A stretch of DNA of 64,000 nt, taken from positions 1-64,000 of the forward strand of contig JACRFZ010000078.1 in assembly GCA_016212515.1 (NCBI GenBank), written 5' to 3'. The notes beneath the pieces were generated by a model. That model ran no database searches. It had not been told where the DNA came from and was given only the letters and a program-made list of their open reading frames with translations. The translations under genes were made by a program, and so were the position numbers. Below are positions 9,277-17,691 of the stretch, one piece after another (the stretch's first letter is position 1; each line of letters begins with the position of its first letter). The DNA is from Candidatus Melainabacteria bacterium. Its GTDB lineage: Bacteria; Cyanobacteriota; Vampirovibrionia; Obscuribacterales; Obscuribacteraceae.

Positions 9277-10425
9277 ATGCCCGAAAAACAAAAGCTGTCT
9301 TTCATTAAGCACTTCCCTTTCCGACTTGCCTGCGGAGTAATCGACAATACCCTGGCCTGTTTCATTCAGCTTCTATTTGGATCTCTTCTGGGCGGCAGCC
9401 TGTTGCTGCTGCTGCACAATTGCGCACTACCGCCCCAATTGATACTGATTGTCGTGTTTCTTATCAGTCAGGTTCTTGTAGTGTTTCTATTTGCCTTGCA
9501 GGAAAGTGCCAGACATCAGGCCACGATCGGTATGCGTCAATTTGGATTTTTTGTAACGGATGAGTTTAACAAGCGTTTGTCTTTGAGAAAGGCGATCCTG
9601 CGAAACTGCTACCGAAGTTGTTTCTCGCCGCTAGCGGTAATGTTTCTTCTGATAATTATGGGCGCGCCGGTTTCTCCCTGGACGGCGGCTCTAGCTTTCG
9701 TTTTGATTAGTCTGATAGATGCAGTTCTGCCGGGTGTGACAACGGGAATTCCCAGAGAATGGGTAGAAGCTACGCGCCCCTCATGCACGGGCAGCGTTAG
9801 TTCAATCGGAGAGCAGTGTTATAGCCTGGCAACACTTACAACGGCACGGGGAAAGATCAAGGCGCGCCTGTATGAAAGTAAGCCCGGAGCATTAGCAGTA
9901 GTTGCTGTTGGGGGCTGCGGAGTCGGTTTTAATTCTCCCGCCGGAGATCTATATGACCGGCTTGGAAAAATAATGATGGGTGAAGGAGTGACGCTTCTCT
10001 GGCTTTCCTTGCGGGATGCAACTGATCTATTTGAAATGATTCACGACATAAGAGCGGCAGTGGCATTTTTGCAAGGTCGCGGAGCGGCTAATGTTTGTCT
10101 GATCGGGCATTCGGCCGGCGGTGCCGGCGTGATTGCTACAGCCGCCATGGAAGCTTGTGCTTCCGGTTTGGTTTTTCTCTCCAGTCAGAATGCCAGTTGC
10201 GAATTAATCTGTGAGCTTAACTCCGTACCAGTTCTATTTGTCCATGGTCAGCGTGACCGGGTCATACCGCTGCCCTGCGCCAGGCAGTTATTCAGTCGGG
10301 CGCAAAATCCCAAGCGATTGCAGGTTCTGGCGGCCGGACATTCGCTTAGAGAATGTCGAGAAGAGGTGTTTTCCATAGTTCATGACTGGCTTCGGCAACT
10401 GTATTGCTTGAAGCAGTCGTCATAA
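9277..10425 (+). CDS. RDD membrane domain fused to alpha/beta hydrolase
   Basis: The frame is open from 9175, but ATG at 9277 has GGGAG six bases upstream and gives a sensible start (MPEKQKLSF), 382 residues. The first half is an RDD-like membrane domain (RLACGVIDNTL followed by three or four hydrophobic helices to about residue 155). The second half is a dienelactone-hydrolase-like alpha/beta hydrolase with nucleophile Ser279 in GHSAGG, acid Asp327 in GQRDRV and His355 in AAGHS, a complete triad. The enzyme domain would be tethered to the membrane. The substrate is unknown. It is transcribed alone, divergently from the two-component pair. Confidence 0.8.
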   Translation: MPEKQKLSFIKHFPFRLACGVIDNTLACFIQLLFGSLLGGSLLLLLHNCALPPQLILIVVFLISQVLVVFLFALQESARHQATIGMRQFGFFVTDEFNKRLSLRKAILRNCYRSCFSPLAVMFLLIIMGAPVSPWTAALAFVLISLIDAVLPGVTTGIPREWVEATRPSCTGSVSSIGEQCYSLATLTTARGKIKARLYESKPGALAVVAVGGCGVGFNSPAGDLYDRLGKIMMGEGVTLLWLSLRDATDLFEMIHDIRAAVAFLQGRGAANVCLIGHSAGGAGVIATAAMEACASGLVFLSSQNASCELICELNSVPVLFVHGQRDRVIPLPCARQLFSRAQNPKRLQVLAAGHSLRECREEVFSIVHDWLRQLYCLKQSS

Positions 10426-10439
10426 AATGAGAACCACCA

Positions 10440-10478
10440 AAAACTAAAAGACCACCCAGAATAAACTGCGGTGGTCTT
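10440..10478 (-). terminator. Rho-independent terminator (minus strand)
   Basis: AAGACCACC at 10448-10456 pairs with GGTGGTCTT at 10470-10478, extended inward by CAG/CTG with one bulged C. On the minus strand the hairpin is followed by TTTTAGTTTTT. On the plus strand the downstream bases are not T-rich, so it terminates minus-strand transcription although no minus-strand protein gene lies to its right. Confidence 0.65.
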
Positions 10479-10680
10479 CAAGCTATCGTCTGACAGTCCC
10501 TTGCGTGGACTCGATATTTCTACTGCGTCAGTCAGATTCGGCAGATAGCGGGCTCACTTGCTACAGTTTCAAGTCTGCGCAGACTTGGTGTTTCCACAAG
10601 GCCCCTCGGCTCAAAGTTACGAACCGGATTGGTCGTCGCTCACCGGGTATGCATTAAGAATAGCGCTTTTTGAGCGTAGT
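10479..10680 (-). ncRNA. candidate structured non-coding RNA
   Basis: The stretch holds nested complementarity: CCTTG..TGGA (10499-10509) pairs with TCCA-CAAGG (10593-10601) with a two-base bulge; inside it lie CTACTGC/GCAGATAG (10520-10548, one bulge) and a perfect 18-base palindrome at 10570-10587, giving a three-way junction. Another short hairpin is CGCT/AGCG near 10651-10665. The minus-strand terminator next door argues for transcription leftward. The plus strand, however, has a 6S-RNA-like start (AGTCCC, then GATATTTC after the closing stem). Strand, ends and family are therefore unresolved. Confidence 0.35.
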
Positions 10681-11026
10681 TCCAGTACCCCGCAAAAGGT
10701 CTAAGAAAGTATTTTAGGGATGCCAAAGGTGGCGACTTCAGTGGCGTGGAAGACAGGGCGAAATTGTCAGAAGCCTGAACTAGAGCAATATCTACAGGTT
10801 TGCAGATGAATATCTTTGGTATATGCAAATGATATTTAATTGAGCGCCTGTGCGTATGCGATAGACTTCGCGGTAAGTGGCAGTGCGCATGGCATTTCTT
10901 GTCTGGCTTTGCTTGCGTTTCGTTTTCAGATGTTTGCTTATGTGCGGCTCAGCTGTTATCGGGAGCACCTTCAAGCTGGTGTAAGCTAGTCTCTCATCCT
11001 GAATCTTCATTGCGGGGCGACAACCT

Positions 11027-11938
11027 ATGACTTTTGACTTGATGATTTCAAGAATGTCCGGTGCCGCGGACAAACGGGCTACGGCACCGAAGATTCTTGG
11101 TTTCAAATTGCGCACCGAGGTTAAACAGGGACCGATCACTGCCATCGAGTTTCATGAGGCGATGAAGGGGGCGCCCATCTTGAAAAAGGTGGATGATTGT
11201 ACTTACTGGCTTAGCCATCATTCGGGAATGCCCTGGTTGTCAGTGAATCACGATCAATCGGGCGACGGCGTAATTACTCTTTCCCTAAGCTACCTGCACT
11301 ATCAATTTCCAGTGGTGGCTCTCGATGCCTTTGATGTGGCTCTTTCACTGGCGAATTCTCTTGCTGGCGACCTGCGCGAGGAAATCGGAGATCGTAAGGT
11401 AACAAGTGAGAATATTGATAGTCTTCTTGATGTGAATGGACCTTACGTCAAGCATCTTGTAAAGGTATGGGAAGCGTCTCGCCAGGATACGGATATGAAC
11501 GGGCACGCTCCTCTTGAGATTCCACTTGGTCCTGTTGATCGCGTATCCGAATACTTTGTGTTTCATATTGAGCCTTCCAGCGCGGTTGAACTCAGTGGTT
11601 TGCAACAGCGTCTGAATTGGAAAATAGTGAAAGATAGTGCCATGTCGTCGAACGGAAAAGTCGTGGCAGCTATGTTGGCTGACCAGGATGGACGTTCTAC
11701 AACCAAAGTCTTCCAGCGACCGGACGGAATCTTTCAGGTGCATCCGTATTACTGGCAACTGCCGTTTTCACTGAGCGCTCCCGCCACCCTAAAAGCCGCA
11801 GAAGCCATAGCTGCAACTGTCGGAGGGTCCATAAAGTTTAATGGCGTTGAATTTGGCAGAGCCCTGGCCGAGGAAGTAAGGAGTAACTGCAGCGGCCTAG
11901 GAGTTGAATTCTATCAGTGGTGGTTGTCTCGTAACTGA
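11027..11938 (+). CDS. hypothetical protein, possible internal duplication
   Basis: A 303-residue product starting at ATG 11027, with GGGGCGA about ten bases upstream; no signal peptide or membrane helix. Residues about 38-130 and 178-285 look related: both have a short strand-turn start, a Trp/Tyr-rich middle, and a helix with repeated Ala (DAFDVALSLANSL versus ATLKAAEAIAAT). This suggests two copies of one small alpha/beta domain. No family was recognised and there are no catalytic-looking motifs. It lies alone, convergent with the next operon. Confidence 0.7.
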   Translation: MTFDLMISRMSGAADKRATAPKILGFKLRTEVKQGPITAIEFHEAMKGAPILKKVDDCTYWLSHHSGMPWLSVNHDQSGDGVITLSLSYLHYQFPVVALDAFDVALSLANSLAGDLREEIGDRKVTSENIDSLLDVNGPYVKHLVKVWEASRQDTDMNGHAPLEIPLGPVDRVSEYFVFHIEPSSAVELSGLQQRLNWKIVKDSAMSSNGKVVAAMLADQDGRSTTKVFQRPDGIFQVHPYYWQLPFSLSAPATLKAAEAIAATVGGSIKFNGVEFGRALAEEVRSNCSGLGVEFYQWWLSRN

Positions 11939-11986
11939 GCCAATTGTGCGCGTATTAGTGAATCATCGCAAAAGTCTCGAGTGGTT

Positions 11987-13555
11987 CTAAAAACTTCGAC
12001 TGTCGGGTGTGCCGTGATGGGCTAGTTGAGCAATTGCATCCTCCTGTTTCAGGGCTTTCAGTCTGGCTATCTCTATTCCCCTTTGAGCCAGGAGGTCCTG
12101 GGGATTTTTCCACTTCTGATTTCTCTTTTGTATCTGTTTGAAGGCTTGCGCACAGAGGCTATCGGTAATTCCGATTGCCGGACCCACCGTGAAGACTGTT
12201 CCTGCTTCGGCTACGCGGCGGTTAAAGATCTGGCTGTTTGCGAGTTTTTGCTCTTTAGGCGGATGCTTCTGGTAGGAGGCACCGGCATTGATCATGAGGA
12301 TTCCGCCAGTGGCTTTCAGTCCGCCCATGAGAGAAGCTGAAATAGATTTTCTCCATAGTTCTTTGCGAGCCAGGGCTGCTTCCTGCAATTGCGCCTGCCT
12401 GAAATTCTCAAGCATGCTTTCATGCGCCATGAAAATCTCAAGGTCTTGTTTAAGATTGCGCTTGACTGAGAATGAATCTACCCCTGCCACAAGTCTCTCC
12501 AGTTGGGTTAGATTTTGAGCGGTGCTTGCAACTATTACAGTTTCCGGATTCTCACCTTGGTTTTCTTTCATTGCCAGGGCCGCCCTGCTCTTAGCCTTTG
12601 TTCGGACCGAAGCAGCCAGTGCCGCTGCTTGTGAGAGAATAGGGGCGCTGCCACCGATGGCTCCTGAGACAACAAAGCCAATGCCGGCCGGTATGGCCAT
12701 GGTCGGGCGGTGAGTCTGCACTGCCACCAAACTTGGCAGTGCGCCTCCGTAGCCGCCGCTGGCACCGGCTAGAACCGTCAGCCCTTGATAGGTCATATGT
12801 TGAGCGAAGGCAGCGGACTGTCTTGCCGATATTCTTATAAATTCCTGCAAGGTTTCGACTTCGATAGACTTCAGTAAGTTGCATTCGGTGGCGAATACCT
12901 CTCGCTCAATGGCCGATAGGTTTGCCTGCTTCAGTTTGTCTTGGAGGGTGGCGATATTCTCGTCTATTTCCGCCTTGAGTATTTGTGCTCGCTTCAAAAA
13001 TGACTTTGTATCTTGCCTTGTGCGGCAGCGCTTCTGGCGACGATGGAGACCGGTAGCTATTGCTGCTGCGGCATTGGCAGTGGTGAGAGAGTGGCTGACA
13101 ATGAGGGTTATTGGCCCGGCGCTGAAGACGCCTTTACTTGCTGCCGATGGCTGCCGGAAGTAATGCCAGCGGGCGGCCGTAATTGTGGCGGTACCCGCTT
13201 CTCCGACGGTGTGGCAGATGAGACCAGCCGCCGCCTGTCCTTTGCCGGCGGAGCGCTTCTCTTCCTTATAGACTTGCTCAAGGTCGGTGTTCAGGCTCAA
13301 TAGATCCAGCTCTTTGAGCATGGTCTGTCTTATCTGCCATTCCAACTGAGCAAGTTCGGCATTTAGATCTGTGTCTGCTGCTTTGTTGGTGTCTATCTCG
13401 ATGCTCTCCAAAAGTACTGGATGGTGAGGCTCAGGATAGATAACCTCCATGGTTTCTCTTGGCTTTTGCGGCGCGCTCTCTTGCGCCCAGAGGGGATTTG
13501 TGTACCCGGTGAGGGCAAGAAAGCTTGTGGCCAGAGCCATAAGCTTTCTTCTCAT
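11987..13555 (-). CDS. secreted or membrane hypothetical protein
   Basis: The 522-residue product has a clear signal peptide (MRRKL start, core to about residue 22, cleavage near LWAQE). The remainder alternates coiled-coil-like charged helices (about 60-105, 190-240, 345-405) with Gly/Ala-rich hydrophobic stretches (about 105-130, 140-175, 265-310, 410-435) that could be membrane hairpins. No known domain was recognised. Its ATG overlaps the stop codon of the DUF2721 gene by one base (TAATG), so translation is very likely coupled and the two products may act together at the membrane. Confidence 0.75.
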   Translation of the reverse strand: MRRKLMALATSFLALTGYTNPLWAQESAPQKPRETMEVIYPEPHHPVLLESIEIDTNKAADTDLNAELAQLEWQIRQTMLKELDLLSLNTDLEQVYKEEKRSAGKGQAAAGLICHTVGEAGTATITAARWHYFRQPSAASKGVFSAGPITLIVSHSLTTANAAAAIATGLHRRQKRCRTRQDTKSFLKRAQILKAEIDENIATLQDKLKQANLSAIEREVFATECNLLKSIEVETLQEFIRISARQSAAFAQHMTYQGLTVLAGASGGYGGALPSLVAVQTHRPTMAIPAGIGFVVSGAIGGSAPILSQAAALAASVRTKAKSRAALAMKENQGENPETVIVASTAQNLTQLERLVAGVDSFSVKRNLKQDLEIFMAHESMLENFRQAQLQEAALARKELWRKSISASLMGGLKATGGILMINAGASYQKHPPKEQKLANSQIFNRRVAEAGTVFTVGPAIGITDSLCAQAFKQIQKRNQKWKNPQDLLAQRGIEIARLKALKQEDAIAQLAHHGTPDSRSF

Positions 13556-14115
13556 TAACTTAGCTCCGACGTGGCTACTCTTCTCAAGTCTTCGCCTTCG
13601 TAGAAGGTCAGCGATTCTTCCTTCGGTACAAAGCGCGGGGCCAGTCCGAATACTTCCAACTGCAGAATGTTATAGCCGTACAAGACCTCTCTTATGCCGA
13701 AGATGGCTCCGGTGAGGACGCAGAGCATGCCGCCTATGAAGGGATAGGCAAGGATGCGTTCCACCCGTTCCCAGCCGCAGTAGTAAGCAAGCCCAATACA
13801 AAGCGAGGTGAGCACGAAAAGTCCTATTCCTGAATAGTAAGCAAGAGCGGCATTGCGCACCGATTCGCTGCGTTTGAATAGTTTAGTCAACTCTCGCGAG
13901 AGAACTTCCAGTCTCTGTCTGTGGAGATGATCATTTCCGTTTTTGAGCGATTTGAGGAGCTTACAACGCTCGTCATTAAGTCCTCTAATCCGTCCCAGTA
14001 CCGATGAGTATTTGCTGTTCATTCCAAGAAGCAGCAGGGCGCTGGCTGAAATCATCACAGCCGGGGCCACCATTATCTGGATCGATTCCACTAGATCCAA
14101 TGCACTACCTGACAC
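13555..14115 (-). CDS. DUF2721 family membrane protein
   Basis: The 186-residue product matches the DUF2721 pattern: an early hydrophobic helix (IMVAPAVMISASALLLLGM), the segment KYSSVLGRIRGLNDER, a charged helical middle, and two more hydrophobic helices (about 92-110 and 122-142). The start is GTG at 14115 with AAAGGAG six bases upstream. The family has no established function. It is the first gene of a two-gene unit, coupled by a one-base stop/start overlap to the secreted hypothetical protein that follows. Confidence 0.85.
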   Translation of the reverse strand: MSGSALDLVESIQIMVAPAVMISASALLLLGMNSKYSSVLGRIRGLNDERCKLLKSLKNGNDHLHRQRLEVLSRELTKLFKRSESVRNAALAYYSGIGLFVLTSLCIGLAYYCGWERVERILAYPFIGGMLCVLTGAIFGIREVLYGYNILQLEVFGLAPRFVPKEESLTFYEGEDLRRVATSELS

Positions 14116-14129
14116 GTTGTCTCCTTTCT

Positions 14130-14186
14130 GGTACCGAAAGCAGGAACTTCGCCAACTTGCTGCAAGGCCTCCATGCTTCCGGTACC
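14130..14186. repeat. inverted repeat in the leader of the DUF2721 gene
   Basis: GGTACCGAAAGC (14130-14141) and GCTTCCGGTACC (14175-14186) are complementary at 11 of 12 positions, with a small CTTGC/GCAAG palindrome inside. It lies between the stop of the upstream minus-strand gene and the DUF2721 ribosome binding site, so it may be a terminator without T-tract or a leader structure. Confidence 0.5.
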
Positions 14187-14227
14187 TGGATTCTCTCGGG
14201 CTATTTTCCAGCCCATCAGTTCTTCTC

Positions 14228-15019
14228 CTAGGCAGCTTTCCACCAGGCTAGATGATTGTCTTTCAAGTCATCGTTGGAGGGCATTTTGAAGAAGACCATT
14301 TCGTCCCCGTTCACAAACCAGATGCCGTGGCGCAGGAAACTGTAGGAGATATCCTTGAGCACCGAGCCCAGGCTTATGGTCTTGGTTAGTTTCTCGGGAT
14401 GTTGTTTGAGAGCTTCGATGCAGTCGCGCAGGCGGTAGGGATTGACGTTCGGCAGTTGGCAACCATGCACTTCTCGGCCTTCGTTATATTTGAAGAATTC
14501 ATCAATATTGAAGTCTATTTGAGTGAAGCAGATTTTTGGTGCTCCTTTCGATTTTGTTTCTCTGGTGATGAATTTGCCGAATTCTCTCTGGTCTTTGTTG
14601 GAAGCAACCAGGGTTTCAAGCGGGCTAATTTCTTGATAAAGACGAATCAGACCATGCTCGTTTACGGCCGAGTATTCCTCTTTGGCAAGTTCCAGTACCA
14701 GACCGCTGCTTGTCACCAGGTAAAGGTTCTTGATGGCCGTCAGGGGAACATTTTCAAGTACTGCGTAGGAAGCGATAAATTTGGTGCGTTTTGGTTCACC
14801 ATGCTCGGGGTGCGGCACAGTGAGAGCCAGGGCTTCGTCAATGGCGAAGAAGTCATTTCTGAAGTTGATATCAAGTTCGGCAAATATCACTTTGCCGCTG
14901 TAGTGCTTGCTGCTTCCCACCGCGTAGTGCTTGCCGAAGCCTACCGGGTCAAGCTGCGATGCAATCAAGGCGTTAACCGGGAAGACTGTCATATATAGAT
15001 GTTTTTTGTAGGTATGCAT
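14228..15019 (-). CDS. conserved-looking hypothetical protein
   Basis: ATG at 15019 is chosen over the TTG at 15025 because AAGGAG lies eight bases upstream of it. The product is about 263 residues, soluble, without signal peptide, with alternating strand-like segments (KVIFAELDINF, PKICFTQIDFNIDEFF). The two similar segments each contain a short I-D-x-N-F/I-x-x-(D/E)-F-F pattern, hinting at a repeated fold. No family was recognised. It follows the PEP carboxykinase gene on the same strand at a 200-bp distance with hairpins in between, so it is probably separately regulated. Confidence 0.7.
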   Translation of the reverse strand: MHTYKKHLYMTVFPVNALIASQLDPVGFGKHYAVGSSKHYSGKVIFAELDINFRNDFFAIDEALALTVPHPEHGEPKRTKFIASYAVLENVPLTAIKNLYLVTSSGLVLELAKEEYSAVNEHGLIRLYQEISPLETLVASNKDQREFGKFITRETKSKGAPKICFTQIDFNIDEFFKYNEGREVHGCQLPNVNPYRLRDCIEALKQHPEKLTKTISLGSVLKDISYSFLRHGIWFVNGDEMVFFKMPSNDDLKDNHLAWWKAA

Positions 15020-15045
15020 AGCCAAAACTCCTTGGTAAAGTTCCT

Positions 15046-15064
15046 GCTGATGGCAAGCATCAGC
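15046..15064 (-). promoter_or_regulatory. leader hairpin before the hypothetical gene
   Basis: GCTGATG-5 nt-CATCAGC, a perfect 7-bp stem, sits about a dozen bases upstream of the AAGGAG ribosome binding site of the gene starting at 15019. It may protect or gate the message; there is no T-tract behind it. Confidence 0.4.
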
Positions 15065-15213
15065 CGGTTTGTCAGTAATATTTTTCAGACCGGGGCTGAG
15101 TCGGCAGAAGCATTCATCCGCTGCCGCTCAAGCCTTGCTTTCTAAGTCTGAATTTGCCGGCCACAATCTTGTCGTCTCAGTTTTTTCGAGAGTCCAAGTG
15201 CGACTCTTGCTGC

Positions 15214-15244
15214 CTGCAGAGACTCTTTATTTGAGTCTCTGCAG
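15214..15244 (-). terminator. 12-bp perfect hairpin spanning the pckG stop codon
   Basis: CTGCAGAGACTC and GAGTCTCTGCAG (15214-15225 and 15233-15244) form a perfect 12-bp stem with a 7-base loop, and the TAA stop of the PEP carboxykinase gene lies inside the loop. Downstream on the minus strand the sequence is not U-rich, so it may stabilise the 3' end rather than terminate by itself. Confidence 0.55.
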
Positions 15245-17065
15245 TAAGGACTCTCTAACTTTGAGAAGTGCCGTCGGGGTTCTTTCACCGAGTTTGTCGA
15301 ATAGTTCGGTGTGTAACTCCAACTCATGCTGCCAGAGTTCGCTGTCGATTTTCATGAGTTCTCCGAAACGATCTTTCGTGAAGCTTTCCAGACCGCTCCA
15401 GTCGATTTCCTCGTATATTGGCATACGGCCAAGTGCTGTCTCATGCACATCGGCCTGTCCGTGTACCCTCTCGAAGATCCATTTCAAGACTCGCATGTTT
15501 TCGGAGAATCCCGGCCAGAGGAATTTGCCGTCTTTGTCTAGTTTGAACCAGTTGACGTTGAAGATGAAGGGGCGCTTGGTTAGTTTTTCCTCCATCGACA
15601 GCCAGTGACCGAAATAGTCGCCCATGTGATAGCCGCAGAAGGGTAGCATGGCCATTGGATCTCGCCTTACCTCGCCCACTTTGCCGGCTGCTGCCGCTGT
15701 AGTCTCCGAGCCCATGGTGGCGGCAATGTAGACACCTTCCGTCCAGTTATCGGCTTCGCATATAAGCGGAATAGCCGTTGCTCGGCGTCCACCGAAAATG
15801 AAGGCGCTTATGGGCACACCGTCAGGGTTGTTCCACTGGGCATCGAGAGAGGGACACTGAGTGGCGCTGACCGTAAAGCGAGCGTTGGCATGGGCTGCCT
15901 TGCGACCGCAATCCGGCGTCCAGGGCTGGCCTTGCCAGTCGGTGAGATGGGCCGGCGCTTCTTCGGTGAGCCCTTCCCACCAGACGTCGCCGTCTTCAGT
16001 GAGAGCAACGTTTGTGAAGATGCAATTGGCTCTCAAGGTGGTGATGGCATTTGGATTGGTTCTAGTGGATGTGCCGGGCGCTACGCCGAAGTATCCGGCT
16101 TCCGGATTGATGGCATAGAGACGTCCGTCTTTGCCGGGTTTCAGCCAGGCAATGTCGTCACCAATGGTGGTGAGTTTCCAGTCTGCGAATTCTGCCGTAG
16201 GCTCCAGCATCGCCAGGTTGGTCTTGCCGCAGGCACTGGGGAAGGCCGCTGCTACGTAAGCCTTCTGACCTTGCGGCGATTCCAGTCCGAGTATCATCAT
16301 GTGTTCAGCCAGCCAGCCTTCTTCACGGGCCATGCTGGAGGCGATTCTCAAGGCGAAACATTTCTTGCCAAGCAGGGCATTGCCGCCGTATCCAGAGCCG
16401 TAAGACCAGATCTCGCGTGTTTCTGGGAAGTGACAAATGTATTTGGTCTCTTTGTTGCAAGGCCATTCGCTATCAGTCTCGCCGGGGGCGAGTGGCTTGC
16501 CTACGGTGTGTAGGCAGGGTACGAACTTGCCGTCGCTGCCGAGAGCACTTACGACTGCTTTGCCCATACGGGCCATAATGCGCATGCTGGCAACAACATA
16601 AGGGGAATCGGTTATCTCGACACCGATCTGTGCGATGTCGGAGCCGAGCGGCCCCATACAGAATGGAATGACATACATAGTGCGACCGCGCATGCAGCCG
16701 TTGAACAGACCGCGCAGAATTGTCTTAGCCTCGCTCGGCGGCATCCAGTTATTTGTCGGTCCGGCGTCTTCCTCGTGTGTAGTGCATATAAATGTGCTTT
16801 CTTCTACACGGGCTACGTCTGAGGGATGCGAACGTGCCAGAAAGCTGTTGGGGCGCAATTCCGGGTTGAGGCGCAGCAGCATTCCTCTTTCTACCATCTC
16901 ATTGCACAGACTTTCGTATTCTTCTTGCGAGCCGTCGCACCAGTGAACTCGCTCGGGCTGACAGAGTGTAGCCACTTCTTCTACCCAGTCGACCAATTTC
17001 TTAGATGGCACTGGGTAGCCGGGCTTGCTCAGCACCGCCCGCTTTTCTATAACTCCCGTATTCAT
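15227..17065 (-). CDS. pckG: phosphoenolpyruvate carboxykinase (GTP)
   Basis: The enzyme converts oxaloacetate and GTP to phosphoenolpyruvate, CO2 and GDP, the entry step of gluconeogenesis. The frame opens at 17104, but ATG 17065 has AGGAG seven bases upstream and gives 612 residues, the usual length of the GTP-dependent family. Diagnostic features are the kinase-1a/P-loop region [12 protein letters not shown] with its reactive Cys (residues about 275-286), RTNPNA, the [14 protein letters not shown] segment and the C-terminal [11 protein letters not shown] region. It lies apart from other metabolic genes. Its leader has two palindromic elements and its 3' end a perfect hairpin, suggesting separate control. 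The choice of the GTP enzyme rather than the ATP-type pckA is clear from sequence. Confidence 0.97.
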   Translation of the reverse strand: MNTGVIEKRAVLSKPGYPVPSKKLVDWVEEVATLCQPERVHWCDGSQEEYESLCNEMVERGMLLRLNPELRPNSFLARSHPSDVARVEESTFICTTHEEDAGPTNNWMPPSEAKTILRGLFNGCMRGRTMYVIPFCMGPLGSDIAQIGVEITDSPYVVASMRIMARMGKAVVSALGSDGKFVPCLHTVGKPLAPGETDSEWPCNKETKYICHFPETREIWSYGSGYGGNALLGKKCFALRIASSMAREEGWLAEHMMILGLESPQGQKAYVAAAFPSACGKTNLAMLEPTAEFADWKLTTIGDDIAWLKPGKDGRLYAINPEAGYFGVAPGTSTRTNPNAITTLRANCIFTNVALTEDGDVWWEGLTEEAPAHLTDWQGQPWTPDCGRKAAHANARFTVSATQCPSLDAQWNNPDGVPISAFIFGGRRATAIPLICEADNWTEGVYIAATMGSETTAAAAGKVGEVRRDPMAMLPFCGYHMGDYFGHWLSMEEKLTKRPFIFNVNWFKLDKDGKFLWPGFSENMRVLKWIFERVHGQADVHETALGRMPIYEEIDWSGLESFTKDRFGELMKIDSELWQHELELHTELFDKLGERTPTALLKVRESLLQRLK

Positions 17066-17138
17066 ATTTGACTCCTGAATTTCTAACCGGCACACTCTGG
17101 TCATCTCTTTCTCGTCTTTTTCTTTTTTTGAGTTGCAC

Positions 17139-17205
17139 CACCGGTGCCATCACTGTTGCTGTGATGGGTCTATATTAGGCTCCGGAAGGATGATTGTCCT
17201 CATCC
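17139..17205 (-). promoter_or_regulatory. palindromes in the pckG leader
   Basis: Upstream of pckG lie CACCGGTG (17139-17146), a perfect 7-bp hairpin CCATCAC/GTGATGG (17147-17167, 7-nt loop) and an inverted repeat GGATGA/TCATCC (17188-17205, 6-nt spacer). A TAATAT (minus strand, near 17173-17178) between the last two could be a -10 element. These could be an operator and a leader hairpin. Confidence 0.4.
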
Positions 17206-17691
17206 TCAAGACGCAGTGACATCAACCATCTTCCGGCTCGCGGCTGCGATGTAGGCGCTGGAGCTAATTTGAACCTACGATACAAGCTTGCCACTTTGTT
17301 GCATTCTGGGTTGCAAAAGTTTGCCTGTGTTCACAAAAGGGGGTCTGACTGTCACGTTCGTTTGCATAACTTTGAACGTCTTCACAAAGAGGCTCAAAGG
17401 TTGCGGTCTGTGAAGCTATGTCGGCAATGTAGGTTAGTGTAGATATCGTCGGCAGGCTCGTTTGCGGAGATTTTAGGCGCCTGAAAATAAGTAGGCAAAG
17501 TTGGTCGCTTTTCCTTCTTGCTGTCTAGTTCAACCTTTCTGCGGCAAATAGACGTATTTAGAGAAGCTTGCTCTCAGGTTTGCATCAAGACTGAAAATGC
17601 GAACTTCAGGGGGCAAAGGTCGTTTCGCAGCGTGTATTCAATATTATGTATAATTCAATGCTTTGGCATCTGTTTTTGAGGAGTCTTTGGA
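17206..17691 (+). promoter_or_regulatory. intergenic region with promoter of the 17692 gene
   Basis: No protein gene is supported here. A perfect TATAAT at 17649-17654, directly preceded by TG, is a good -10 for the secreted-protein gene starting at 17692; a matching -35 is not evident. Two TTCACAAA words occur near 17331 and 17380, of unknown meaning. Confidence 0.45.

Larger units (their letters stand above)
10426..11026. other. 600-bp intergenic region with a structured element
   Basis: No convincing protein gene. The left 180 bp hold a terminator-like hairpin and a nested inverted-repeat set described separately. The right part (about 10680-11026) shows only weak short frames on the minus strand that overlap the start of the next gene and look like chance. 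Confidence 0.5.

Noticed and set aside
10792..11145. 117-codon minus-strand ORF
   Set aside because: Overlaps the start of the 303-residue gene, has no ribosome binding site and an unusual composition.
14399..14998. 199-codon plus-strand ORF
   Set aside because: Antisense to the hypothetical gene at 14228-15019, which has a good ribosome binding site; the plus frame has none.
17194..17442. 82-codon plus-strand ORF in the pckG leader
   Set aside because: Starts inside an inverted repeat, no ribosome binding site, composition unlike neighbours.
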